Shown: in pieces, positions 26,063-34,118 of the stretch
How positions within the stretch are numbered: position 1 is the stretch's first letter
Layout of the letters: each line of letters starts with the position of its first letter
Source of the DNA: JASFYU01 sp045046905
GTDB taxonomy: Bacteria; Bacteroidota; Bacteroidia; Flavobacteriales; Flavobacteriaceae
NCBI GenBank assembly: GCA_045046905.1
Contig: JASFYU010000008.1
Span: 1-40,203, forward strand
Reading direction: 5' to 3'
Length of the DNA: 40,203 nt
Program-made: the position numbers and the translations under genes
Notes under the pieces: model-generated
The model's input: the letters and a program-made list of their open reading frames with translations, nothing else
The model's database searches: none
Told to the model about the DNA's origin: nothing

Positions 26063-26908
26063 ATGGTCAACTTCAATGGGGAGCTACTCCCAAAAAACAC
26101 ACAATTCCTAAATCATGATAATAGGGGTTTTCGCTATGGAGACTCGCTTTTCGAGACCATTAGGATAGTATCAGGAAAAATATATTTTTGGGAGGATCAC
26201 TACTTGAGACTCATGGCATCTATGCGTATTATTCGCATGGAGATTCCGATGCAATTTACCATGGAGTTTCTAGAAGAAGAATTGCTAAAGACCCTTCAGG
26301 CAAATAATTACCAAGACGGTGCTTCACGATTGCGACTTAGCGTGTTTCGTAATAATGGCGGGTTGTATGCGCCGCTTTCAAACGATGTCTCTTATGTTAT
26401 AGAGGCTAGTAAGTTAGATTCTGATTTCTATATATTGGATGAAAGTGCGTATGAAGTAGCGCTTTTTAAAGATTTTTACATAAATCCTGATATGTTATCG
26501 ACCTTGAAAACGAATAATAAAATCATAAACGTAGTGGGCAGCATTTTTGCCAAAGAAAATGGGTATGACAACTGTCTGCTTTTAAACAATACCAAACAAG
26601 TGGTCGAAGCCTTGAACGGAAATATTTTTGCCGTTTTTGGAAATACAATAAAAACGCCTCCACTCAAAGATGGTTGTTTAAATGGGATTATTAGAAAAAC
26701 GCTGTTGTCAATACTTAGCAGGTCAAAGGAGTATATTGTACTTGAAGAATCAATCTCTTCCTTCGACCTTCAAAAGGCCGAGGAGCTTTTTATCACAAAT
26801 GCTATCGTAGGTATACAACCAGTGACCAAATACAGAAGAAAGACCTTTGAAACTATGGTGGCAAAAGCTTTAATAGGGAAACTAAATGCCCATGCGCGTT
26901 TGGGGTAA
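26063..26908 (+). CDS. Class IV (branched-chain/D-amino-acid-type) PLP aminotransferase
   Basis: The ATG at 26063 gives a 281-aa protein starting MVNFNGELL, as family members do; the frame is open upstream from a TTG at 26036 with no family-like residues. Fold type IV motifs are seen: NRGFRYGDSLFETIR (about 21-35), RLRLSVFRNNGG, STLKTNNKI with the PLP-binding Lys149, and CLLLNNTKQVVEALNGNIF. The fold is shared by branched-chain aminotransferases, D-alanine aminotransferase and aminodeoxychorismate lyase. The sequence alone does not decide between them, although 4-amino-4-deoxychorismate lyase is a common role for this size in the phylum. It is convergent with yqgE, 12 bp away. Confidence 0.9.
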   Translation: MVNFNGELLPKNTQFLNHDNRGFRYGDSLFETIRIVSGKIYFWEDHYLRLMASMRIIRMEIPMQFTMEFLEEELLKTLQANNYQDGASRLRLSVFRNNGGLYAPLSNDVSYVIEASKLDSDFYILDESAYEVALFKDFYINPDMLSTLKTNNKIINVVGSIFAKENGYDNCLLLNNTKQVVEALNGNIFAVFGNTIKTPPLKDGCLNGIIRKTLLSILSRSKEYIVLEESISSFDLQKAEELFITNAIVGIQPVTKYRRKTFETMVAKALIGKLNAHARLG

Positions 26909-26920
26909 AGCTATAATGCC

Positions 26921-27481
26921 TTAATTTAAACCAGGATTTTCAGGTGCATTGGACCATAAAAGGTAGTTACCGCCCAACTCAATCATTTTTTCTTTCCAGA
27001 AGGCAGCAGAAGACTTCTGAAGAATGTCACTTGCATACTCATTGTTTAGCACTACCCATGATTGGGAAGATAATTCTTGATCCAACTGAAGACTTGACCA
27101 TCCTGAATATCCCATAAAGAAACGTATGTCTTCCTCGTAAATAAGCTTTTGATTAATGAGGTCGGCCGCTTTTTCGAAATCTCCACCCCAAAAGATTCCA
27201 TCGGCGATTTCTAAGCTGTTATCAATCAAATGTGGTACCTTATGTATGAAATAAAGATTATCCTGTTCTACAGGGCCGCCATTGTATACCTGAAAAGGCA
27301 TTTCTATATCAGTGACTAGGTCATTGATAGTGTATTCCAAAGGCTTGTTGAGAATAAAACCGACTGAACCTTCTTCACTGTGCTCAACCAATAGTACTAT
27401 AGATCTATTAAATGAAACATCGCCTGTCAAGGTTGGTTCCGCAATCAGAAGTTTTCCTTTATTTGGTTTTAGATGCATCAT
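26921..27481 (-). CDS. YqgE/AlgH family protein
   Basis: This 186-aa cytosolic protein has the family markers KGKLLIAEPTLTGDVSFNRS at the start, EGSVGFILNKPL, VYNGGPVEQDNLYFIHKVP and MGYSGWSSLQLDQEL. YqgE/AlgH proteins are widespread and of unclear biochemical role (AlgH was named for an effect on alginate expression). Met1 and Met2 are both possible starts. It shares the strand with the downstream HU gene to its right but is probably separately transcribed, since a terminator lies between them. Confidence 0.93.
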   Translation of the reverse strand: MMHLKPNKGKLLIAEPTLTGDVSFNRSIVLLVEHSEEGSVGFILNKPLEYTINDLVTDIEMPFQVYNGGPVEQDNLYFIHKVPHLIDNSLEIADGIFWGGDFEKAADLINQKLIYEEDIRFFMGYSGWSSLQLDQELSSQSWVVLNNEYASDILQKSSAAFWKEKMIELGGNYLLWSNAPENPGLN

Positions 27482-27532
27482 TCTCAGTTTGTGTTATGAA
27501 TAACTAAAATAAAAACAAATCTCGTTAAAACC

Positions 27533-27561
27533 AAAAAAGCATCGGCCATTTGGTCGATGCT
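27533..27561 (-). terminator. Rho-independent terminator of the HU gene
   Basis: On the minus strand, stem AGCATCG / CGATGCT is followed by six T. It starts 25 bp after the HU stop. Confidence 0.88.
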
Positions 27562-27585
27562 CTTCAGATATTATTTAGTTGTAAA

Positions 27586-27858
27586 CTAGTTTACCGCTTT
27601 GCCTAAATCAGCTCCTGCTTTAAACTTCACAACATTTTTAGCTGCAATTTGGATAGTTTTTCCAGTTGATGGGTTTCTACCTTCTCTTGCATTTCTTCTA
27701 GATACTGACCAAGAACCGAAACCTACTAAAGATACGCGATTCCCGCTTTTAAGAGCGCCTTCAACATTTCCTAAGAAAGACTCTAATGATTTTTTTGCAG
27801 CCGCCTTTGTAATGCCAGCGTCAGCTGCCATTGCATCGATTAATTCTGTTTTGTTCAT
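27586..27858 (-). CDS. HU-family DNA-binding protein
   Basis: This 90-aa nucleoid protein is of standard HU length. MNKTELIDAMAADAGITKAA starts the dimerisation helices. GFGSWSVSRRNAREGRNPST is the HU signature, with the Pro-containing beta-arm that bends DNA (RNPSTGKTI). Basic residues are placed as usual. It is monocistronic, with its own promoter (27907-27937) and terminator (27533-27561). Confidence 0.97.
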   Translation of the reverse strand: MNKTELIDAMAADAGITKAAAKKSLESFLGNVEGALKSGNRVSLVGFGSWSVSRRNAREGRNPSTGKTIQIAAKNVVKFKAGADLGKAVN

Positions 27859-27906
27859 AATGTGATTAAATTAATTGTTGTTAAAAATAATTTTAAATCT
27901 ATGTAA

Positions 27907-27937
27907 CAAATTTATACGTATTTGTGTTCAACGCAAG
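27907..27937 (-). promoter_or_regulatory. Promoter of the HU gene (Bacteroidota consensus)
   Basis: On the minus strand, CTTG is followed by exactly 19 bases and then TAAATTTG. This fits the Bacteroidota consensus TTTG-N19-TAnnTTTG. The -7 element ends 49 bp before the HU ATG. Confidence 0.75.
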
Positions 27938-28037
27938 TAAATTCAAGTGAAATAGCCGTTTTTGTTGATAACTCGGAGCGTTTGTTGATAAAGTAGGGCT
28001 TTTTTTACGTTTCTCGCAGCCCAATGGGAGCGGTACT

Positions 28038-28994
28038 TCACGACATATAGGCCAAGTTAGATAAATTTAGACCATTTAGAACGTCATTGGTTGCCATTTT
28101 TCGTTTCCCCGGAAGCTGTATTTCTAATAAATTGATGAAACCTCCCTTGACTGCTACTTTCATCTCTTTTTTATTGAAAATAATCTGACCATTTCGGTGT
28201 TCATGATTTTCTATTTCCTTGCTTGTGCTATAAATTTTGAGGAATATTTTTTCGTTAGCATTTTCAAGTGTAGTCCATGCTGTAGGAAAGGGGCTAAGGC
28301 CACGAATATGGTTATATATATGGTCTATAGAGGCATGCCAATTTACCTCGCATGTTTTCTTATGAATTTTATGGGCTAGTTTTAAATCTTCGCCGTAGGG
28401 CTGCTTTTTGGTGTCAACTGATTTGTTTTCGATCTCTTTTACCGTTTTTAGTACAAGGGCTGCGCCTAGGGTCATTAACCTGTCATGTAAGCTTCCTGCT
28501 GTATCATCGTGGGCGATAACAATTTCTTTCTGAAAAATGATTTCTCCGGTATCGATTTTTTCATCGATAAAAAATGTTGTGACTCCGGTTTTAGTCTCCC
28601 CGTTTATGATGGCCCAATTTATGGGAGCCGCACCTCTATAATCGGGCAGGAGGGAGGCATGAAGGTTAAAGGTGCCATATTCAGTCATTTCCCAGACCAC
28701 TTTGGGCAACATTCTAAAAGCGACAACAATTTGAAGATTGGCCTTTACCAATCGTAGTTCCTTTAAAAATTCGATATCCTTTAGGTTAATGGGTTGTAAT
28801 ACTTTTAGCCCATTCTCTAAGGCATACTTTTTAACGGCTGACCCTTGTAATTTTCTTCCCCTGCCCGCTGGCCTGTCCGGAGCGGTAATCACGCAGGCCA
28901 CCTCATATCCGCTTTCTACCAGTTTGGACAAGGTCGCCACGGCAAAATCAGGTGTTCCCATAAAGACAATTCGTAAGTTGCTATATTGTGCCAA
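28038..28994 (-). CDS. fmt: Methionyl-tRNA formyltransferase
   Basis: This 318-aa enzyme formylates Met-tRNA(fMet) using 10-formyl-THF for translation initiation. LRIVFMGTPDFAVATLSKLV is the N-terminal strand-loop, VVAFRMLPKVVW follows, and the formyl-transfer motif FNLHASLLPDYRGAAPINWA contains the catalytic Asn and His. The C-terminal OB-like domain (about 205-318) is complete. The start is a TTG at 28994, because the first in-frame ATG would remove the essential first beta-strand; this start overlaps the 3' end of recQ by 14 bases. It is the last gene of the leftward ATPase-recQ-fmt operon. Confidence 0.96.
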   Translation of the reverse strand: MAQYSNLRIVFMGTPDFAVATLSKLVESGYEVACVITAPDRPAGRGRKLQGSAVKKYALENGLKVLQPINLKDIEFLKELRLVKANLQIVVAFRMLPKVVWEMTEYGTFNLHASLLPDYRGAAPINWAIINGETKTGVTTFFIDEKIDTGEIIFQKEIVIAHDDTAGSLHDRLMTLGAALVLKTVKEIENKSVDTKKQPYGEDLKLAHKIHKKTCEVNWHASIDHIYNHIRGLSPFPTAWTTLENANEKIFLKIYSTSKEIENHEHRNGQIIFNKKEMKVAVKGGFINLLEIQLPGKRKMATNDVLNGLNLSNLAYMS

Positions 28995-30888
28995 TTTCGT
29001 ATTCGTTTTTAGAATTTATACTAATTTTATCTTCTTCCAATAATTCTTGTAGGGCCCTTAAAATTATACCCTCGTCATAAGGCAATGCACTAATCAGTTG
29101 TCTTGAGGTTAGATGATTCTCCTTGAGTAGCTGTATTATTTTTTTCGGAATGGTTTCGATAATTGTTTTATCTAAGCGGTGTTTATGAATACAAACATCG
29201 CATTTTTCACAATCTTGAGTAGTGCTTTCTCCAAAATATTTCAGTAATTGTCTATTTCTACAAACCCGGTCATTGTTGATATAGGCAAGCATGTTTTCAA
29301 CATTGTCAATTTTGATTTGATGTCGTTCCTTGACCTTATGAGCAAATACGTTGATGGTAGTATCATCTTCTCGAGGTACTAAAAAAGTAATTTCCAAGTC
29401 ATTGTGATGTGCTTGATAATCGATAATGTCATCTTCTTTAAGCAGTTTCAATATCTTCAATACTTCTTTTTCGGGCAGGCCTACTTTTTTTGAGATCGAT
29501 ATGGTGTTTATTTTTGTGTCAAAATCAAATATGCCCCCATAGGTCCTTAAAATAGACTGAACGGTGGGCACTATTTTTCGGTTTATTTCTAAATAGGTGA
29601 AAAGTTGCTCTTTTGATGCCAAAAACCGCACCGTTGTTTTTCTTGAAAAAGATTCGAAAAGCGCTATTACAGAATTCTGGTCCAAAATACGTAGTGTATT
29701 ATAGGTGAGCAGCGAATTCAAGGTATACACTTCGCAAAATGCATTAAAGTTGAGCCGAAAGGTACCGTCGTTGCCTTCGCCATAAGATATTTGAAAATAA
29801 TTATTCAGCTTGTTGTAGACCAATTTTAGAAAGGCCGTATCAGGCAGAACACTTAAAAATTGTTTTTTGACCTGATGTTGATCATTCATATTCGTAATAA
29901 GAACAGCTTGGGCTGGGGCACCGTTTCTACCCGCTCTTCCTGCTTCCTGAAAATAGTTCTCCAAACAATCCGGAATTTGGTAGTGCACAATCAACTCGAC
30001 ATCGGCTTTGTCGATTCCCATACCAAAGGCATTGGTGGCTATCATGATGCGTACTTTGTTCTGTAGCCAAAGATGTAACCTTTCTTCTTTTTCCTGTTTT
30101 GAAATACCGCCATGAAAAAAAGTTGTCGGGCAATTGTTCGTATTGAGGAATTGTGCTAGCTCCTGTGCCAACCTTCTCGTACGTACATAAACGATGGCGC
30201 TTTTCTCTACTTTGGAGCATAGCTGTTTCAACCGATATCTTTTATCCTCTTCCCAGAAGATCTTAAAGGCAATGTTTTTTCGTAAAAAGGAATCCTTTAC
30301 GAGTAAGGGGTCGATAAACTTTAGGTTGGCAGTAATGTCATGGGCGACTTGGGTGGTTGCCGTGGCGGTCAGGGCGATTATTGGTGTTTCAGGCAATAAT
30401 TCCCTTAATTTAGAGCATTCGAGATATGCAGGCCTGAAATCATGCCCCCATTGCGAAATACAATGCGCTTCATCGATCGCGATTAGATTGACATTCATCT
30501 GCTGAATTCTATTTTGTACAATTTCCTGAAGTAGCCTTTCAGGAGATAAATACAAAAACTTGTAGTTGCCGTACATACAATTGTCGAGCAAATTGTTGAC
30601 TTCTTCATGTCTGATTCCACCCGTTAAAGCTATTGCCTTTATGCCGCGCTGTCTTAAGTTGTCGACCTGGTTTTGTATTAAGGCGATAAGTGGCGAGATA
30701 ACAATACAGATACCGTTCATAGCCATTGCAGGCACTTGAAAACAGAGTGATTTTCCACCTCCGGTGGGCATAAGTGCGAGTACATCGCGGTGATCAAGTA
30801 TGGCTTCAATGATTTTTTTTTGAGAACCTCTATACTCGGTAAACCCCCAATATTTTTCTAAAATGGCCTTGGGGTCCTTTGTTTTCAT
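28981..30888 (-). CDS. recQ: RecQ-family ATP-dependent DNA helicase
   Basis: This 635-aa 3'-5' helicase carries Walker A MPTGGGKSLCFQVPA, motif II IDEAHCISQWGHDFRPAY, motif III LTATATTQVAHDI, motif V ATNAFGMGIDKADV and motif VI FQEAGRAGRNG. A zinc-binding/RQC region follows, with Cys in VCRNRQLLKYFG and CEKCDVC (about 540-575), and the protein ends in a winged-helix-like segment (LTSRQLISALPYDEGI). There is no HRDC domain at the end, a common shorter form in Bacteroidota. Its ATG overlaps the stop of the upstream ATPase gene by one base (TAATG), and its 3' end overlaps fmt. Confidence 0.96.
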   Translation of the reverse strand: MKTKDPKAILEKYWGFTEYRGSQKKIIEAILDHRDVLALMPTGGGKSLCFQVPAMAMNGICIVISPLIALIQNQVDNLRQRGIKAIALTGGIRHEEVNNLLDNCMYGNYKFLYLSPERLLQEIVQNRIQQMNVNLIAIDEAHCISQWGHDFRPAYLECSKLRELLPETPIIALTATATTQVAHDITANLKFIDPLLVKDSFLRKNIAFKIFWEEDKRYRLKQLCSKVEKSAIVYVRTRRLAQELAQFLNTNNCPTTFFHGGISKQEKEERLHLWLQNKVRIMIATNAFGMGIDKADVELIVHYQIPDCLENYFQEAGRAGRNGAPAQAVLITNMNDQHQVKKQFLSVLPDTAFLKLVYNKLNNYFQISYGEGNDGTFRLNFNAFCEVYTLNSLLTYNTLRILDQNSVIALFESFSRKTTVRFLASKEQLFTYLEINRKIVPTVQSILRTYGGIFDFDTKINTISISKKVGLPEKEVLKILKLLKEDDIIDYQAHHNDLEITFLVPREDDTTINVFAHKVKERHQIKIDNVENMLAYINNDRVCRNRQLLKYFGESTTQDCEKCDVCIHKHRLDKTIIETIPKKIIQLLKENHLTSRQLISALPYDEGIILRALQELLEEDKISINSKNEYEIGTI

Positions 30889-31439
30889 TACTCACCTAAA
30901 TTTTGAAGTATAAAATCGATGCGTTTTTCAATACTGAGTTTTGGCACCTCTATAAGGGTATAGCCAAAGGTCTCATACGCATTCCTGAGACAGTTATGTA
31001 TACGTAAAGACTCTTCATAGGTTTCAAAACGTTGTTCGTCTTCGATATGAATTTCACGCCAAGGTGGCATCAGAAATACAAGGTCGTATCTGTATCGCTC
31101 GCATGCACTTTCAAATTCCTGCCCATAGTTTTGTCCAAAACAATCCATATAAGCAAGAACATCGGGTATTCCCCTATCAAAAAAAATAATATCGGCATTT
31201 TTCTCCTGGGCATGTTGGTGCTGCTCGATTCGACCTCCAAGAATTTTTAGATTGAATTTTAAGGGATCGGTGACCGATACTATGGGGTTGGTCTTGAATA
31301 CTACCTCTTTTTTTTCCTTGACGGTCATAGCTCGTATAATCTCTTCCATACACGAAAACCCCATTTCTTCCAATTTTTGGATAACAGAGGTTTTTCCGGT
31401 ACTAGGCCCACCAGTAACAACAATTCTTTTTAAATCCAA
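30888..31439 (-). CDS. Predicted AAA_28-type ATPase/kinase
   Basis: This 183-aa P-loop protein starts MDLKRIVVTGGPSTGKTSVI, with Walker A GGPSTGKT (about 10-17). It contains IIFFDRGIPDVLAYMDCFG (Walker B-like DRG) and VFLMPPWREIHIEDEQRFET. These match the AAA_28 family, which resembles the ribosylnicotinamide kinase half of NadR and small nucleoside kinases; the substrate is unknown. The start codon is TTG at 31439, and no in-frame ATG precedes the P-loop. A TACTTTTG promoter element lies 19 bp upstream. It is the first gene of the operon with recQ and fmt. Confidence 0.88.
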   Translation of the reverse strand: MDLKRIVVTGGPSTGKTSVIQKLEEMGFSCMEEIIRAMTVKEKKEVVFKTNPIVSVTDPLKFNLKILGGRIEQHQHAQEKNADIIFFDRGIPDVLAYMDCFGQNYGQEFESACERYRYDLVFLMPPWREIHIEDEQRFETYEESLRIHNCLRNAYETFGYTLIEVPKLSIEKRIDFILQNLGE

Positions 31440-31457
31440 TAGAAAATTTTACACCAA

Positions 31458-31465
31458 CAAAAGTA
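31458..31465 (-). promoter_or_regulatory. -7 element for the ATPase-recQ-fmt operon
   Basis: TACTTTTG on the minus strand fits TAnnTTTG; a TTTT sits at the right distance (N19) in place of TTTG. It gives a leader of only about a dozen bases before the TTG start. Confidence 0.5.
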
Positions 31466-31503
31466 ATCAAACGTACAGGATTAAAAAATTGCCATTGAAC
31501 CCT

Positions 31504-31511
31504 TACCTTTG
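31504..31511 (+). promoter_or_regulatory. -7 element for the DUF493 gene
   Basis: TACCTTTG fits TAnnTTTG and ends 17 bp before the start codon. No clear -33 TTTG is seen. It is back to back with the operon promoter on the other strand. Confidence 0.5.
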
Positions 31512-31528
31512 TAGCACAAATCATATGC

Positions 31529-31816
31529 ATGTCTACCAAAACGCCTGACGATTTTTACAAACGCTTAAAGAAACAGCTTGAAGAGAGTACTACTTGGCCT
31601 TCTGAGTACCTATATAAGTTTATTGTTCCGAGCAGCGACGAAGCTATTGACCGTATTCATGATATTTTTGATACTACCGGAGCCATAATCAAGTTAAGAA
31701 AATCGAAAAAAGGAAAATATACCAGTATTTCGATAACAGTTAATCTTGAAAACCCTGATGAGGTCATCAAAAAATATCTGGAGGTGGGCAAGGTAGATGG
31801 AGTAATATCATTATAA
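31529..31816 (+). CDS. DUF493 (YbeD-like) family protein
   Basis: This 95-aa cytosolic protein has the alpha-beta ACT-like DUF493 pattern: FYKRLKKQLEESTTWPSEYL, YKFIVPSSDEAIDRIHDIF, KGKYTSISITVNLENPDEV and the ending LEVGKVDGVISL. The role is not established in this phylum; a regulatory ligand-binding fold is inferred from the family. It is divergent from the ATPase operon and followed after 83 bp by the DUF4290 gene. Confidence 0.9.
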   Translation: MSTKTPDDFYKRLKKQLEESTTWPSEYLYKFIVPSSDEAIDRIHDIFDTTGAIIKLRKSKKGKYTSISITVNLENPDEVIKKYLEVGKVDGVISL

Positions 31817-31832
31817 AGTAGTATATAAAGTA

Positions 31833-31840
31833 TAATTTTG
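31833..31840 (+). promoter_or_regulatory. -7 element upstream of the DUF4290 gene
   Basis: TAATTTTG fits TAnnTTTG and ends 59 bp before the TTG start. No -33 match is clear. Confidence 0.4.
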
Positions 31841-31899
31841 TTAATTTGCACGCGTTATAGGAACACTTCCCTTATAAATTTTAAGCAAAACACTTCAAT

Positions 31900-32556
31900 T
31901 TGAATTTAGTAGAAAACTTACAGTACAATACAGAACGTACACATCTCATTATACCCGAATACGGTCGCCACTTTCAAAAAATGGTGAATCATGCGGTTTC
32001 CATAGCAGATGATGTAGAAAGAAACAAAGTTGCCAAGTCTATAATCAGTGTTATGGGCAACCTTCAGCCTCATTTACGTGATGTGCCCGATTTTCAGCAT
32101 AAACTTTGGGATCAATTGTTTATCATGTCCGATTTCAAATTGGAGGTAGAATCACCTTTTCCCATTACGTCAAAAGAAGTACTGAGAAAGCGTCCGGAAG
32201 CGTTGGAATACCCCCAAAACTTTCCTAAATACCGTTTTTACGGCAATAATATTAAGCGTATGGTCGATGTTGCCATAGGATGGGATAAGGGAGAGATGCG
32301 CGATGGTCTTGAATACGCCATTGCCAATCATATGAAAAAATGTTACCTCAATTGGAACAAGGATACTGTGGATGACGAAATTATTTTCAGACACCTTGTA
32401 GAACTGAGCGATGGCCAAATAGATTTGGCGTCAAGTGATGAAATCCTTACCGATAGCGCTATTTTCTTAAAGAACAGGTTGGTAAAGACTTCTTCTCGTA
32501 GTAATTCAGGCAAGAAAAATCAAAGAAACACGAATCGCGGTAAAAAACGATATTAA
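31900..32556 (+). CDS. DUF4290 family protein
   Basis: This 218-aa cytosolic protein is characteristic of Bacteroidota. LEYNTER-type start (LVENLQYNTERTHLIIPEYG), then GRHFQKMVNHAVSI, FQHKLWDQLFIMSDF and YGNNIKRMVDVAIGW. The C-terminus is a basic low-complexity tail (SRSNSGKKNQRNTNRGKKRY) that could contact nucleic acid. The function is unknown. The start is TTG at 31900, fixed by the conserved N-terminus; no ATG is available. It ends 15 bp before murA, so the two are likely co-transcribed. Confidence 0.9.
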   Translation: MNLVENLQYNTERTHLIIPEYGRHFQKMVNHAVSIADDVERNKVAKSIISVMGNLQPHLRDVPDFQHKLWDQLFIMSDFKLEVESPFPITSKEVLRKRPEALEYPQNFPKYRFYGNNIKRMVDVAIGWDKGEMRDGLEYAIANHMKKCYLNWNKDTVDDEIIFRHLVELSDGQIDLASSDEILTDSAIFLKNRLVKTSSRSNSGKKNQRNTNRGKKRY

Positions 32557-32571
32557 CATTCTCAATCATAA

Positions 32572-33879
32572 ATGGGAACATTTAAAATTGAAGGTGGTCA
32601 CCAACTTTCAGGTGAAATCACACCCCAAGGTGCTAAGAACGAAGCATTGCAAGTTCTTTGTGCGGTACTTTTGACTTCCGAGGAAATAGTAATCCACAAC
32701 ATTCCTGATATTGTAGACGTAAATAAACTAATTTCTCTACTTGAGGACTTAGGTGTCAAAGTTCAAAAGAAAAAGAAGGGGTCTTATACTTTTAAGGCCA
32801 ACGAAATTAATCTCGAGTATTTACAATCGGACCAATTCAAGAAAGATGGCAGTGGTCTGAGAGGTTCTATTATGTTGGTAGGGCCCTTATTAGCACGTTT
32901 CGGCAAAGGATATATTCCTAAGCCCGGAGGTGATAAAATCGGTCGGCGAAGACTAGATACTCATTTTGAGGGGTTTATAAAATTAGGGGCGAAGTTCAGA
33001 TATAACAGGGCAGAGCACTTTTACGGTGTCGAAGCCAAGAAGTTAAAAGGGGCCTATATGTTGCTCGACGAAGCCTCAGTAACGGGAACCGCCAATATTG
33101 TAATGGCCGCCGTTTTGGCCGAAGGAGAATCTACCATATATAATGCTGCCTGCGAGCCCTATTTGCAACAATTGTGTAAGATGTTGAACCGAATGGGCGC
33201 CAAAATTACAGGTGTAGGGTCTAATATGTTGATTATTGAAGGGGTGAAAGAACTGCGTGGCACAGAACACACCATGCTGCCTGATATGATTGAAATAGGA
33301 AGCTGGATCGGCCTTGCCGCAATGACAAAAAGTGAGCTTACCATCAAAAATGTAAGTTGGAACAATTTAGGACAAATACCCGCCACATTTAAAAAATTAG
33401 GTATTCGACTCGAACGCAGAGGTGATGATATTTATATTCCGGAACATAAGAACGGATATGAAATACAGAATTATATCGACGGTTCGATTATGACAATTGC
33501 CGATGCCCCTTGGCCCGGACTTACGCCAGATCTTCTCAGTATTATCCTTGTGATATCAACGCAGGCGAAGGGAGAGGTGGTTATTCACCAAAAAATGTTC
33601 GAGAGCCGATTGTTCTTTGTCGATAAGTTGATAGATATGGGAGCCAAGATTATTCTTTGCGACCCACATAGGGCAACGGTTATTGGCCATGACTTCAAAT
33701 CTACACTAAAGGCCACTACTATGGTTTCTCCTGATATACGGGCAGGAGTTTCGTTGTTGATAGCTGCTTTATCAGCTGAGGGAACGTCTATTATTCACAA
33801 TATAGAACAGATTGATAGGGGCTATGAGAATATTGACGAACGCTTACGTGCCATAGGGGCGAGAATAGAGCGGGTTTAA
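32572..33879 (+). CDS. murA: UDP-N-acetylglucosamine 1-carboxyvinyltransferase (Asp-type MurA)
   Basis: This 435-aa enzyme catalyses the first committed step of peptidoglycan synthesis, transferring enolpyruvate from PEP to UDP-GlcNAc in the cytosol. Seen are the start FKIEGGHQLSGEITPQGAKN (the catalytic Lys/Asn loop, with A-K-N), LRGSIMLVGPLLARFGKG, the catalytic loop PGGDKIGRRRLDTHFEGF, DMIEIGSWIGLAAM, and the end INIDER-type YENIDERLRAIGARIERV. The loop residue normally Cys115 in E. coli MurA is Asp121 here. Cys-to-Asp at this place is known to prevent covalent attack by fosfomycin, so intrinsic resistance of this target is expected. It follows the DUF4290 gene by 15 bp. Confidence 0.97.
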   Translation: MGTFKIEGGHQLSGEITPQGAKNEALQVLCAVLLTSEEIVIHNIPDIVDVNKLISLLEDLGVKVQKKKKGSYTFKANEINLEYLQSDQFKKDGSGLRGSIMLVGPLLARFGKGYIPKPGGDKIGRRRLDTHFEGFIKLGAKFRYNRAEHFYGVEAKKLKGAYMLLDEASVTGTANIVMAAVLAEGESTIYNAACEPYLQQLCKMLNRMGAKITGVGSNMLIIEGVKELRGTEHTMLPDMIEIGSWIGLAAMTKSELTIKNVSWNNLGQIPATFKKLGIRLERRGDDIYIPEHKNGYEIQNYIDGSIMTIADAPWPGLTPDLLSIILVISTQAKGEVVIHQKMFESRLFFVDKLIDMGAKIILCDPHRATVIGHDFKSTLKATTMVSPDIRAGVSLLIAALSAEGTSIIHNIEQIDRGYENIDERLRAIGARIERV

Positions 33880-34118
33880 TCGCGGGGCGATAGCCAAAAA
33901 TAACCTGCTTGTAAAGGTAGGTTCTCTTCCGAGTACTCGGAATCAGGTCGAAATAAAAAGTGATTTCTAATATTTGATACCTCGTACGCTCCGCATCCTT
34001 AGTTCATTTTTTTGTCATAGGGTTTGTCTTCGCAGACAAAATAAAGCACTTTGTCACGCTCATGTTTTCAGTGGAACTCCTTTCTTGATTACCTAAAGAT
34101 GGTACACTAAACGGCTAG
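33880..34118. other. Intergenic region between convergent murA and pirin genes
   Basis: No gene is seen. It holds two dyads: an imperfect one at 33902-33923 (AACCT..AGGTT) just after murA and a perfect 7-bp stem at 34023-34040 (TTTGTCT-TCGC-AGACAAA). Neither has a clean T-tail, although they may end the two converging transcripts. Confidence 0.45.
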
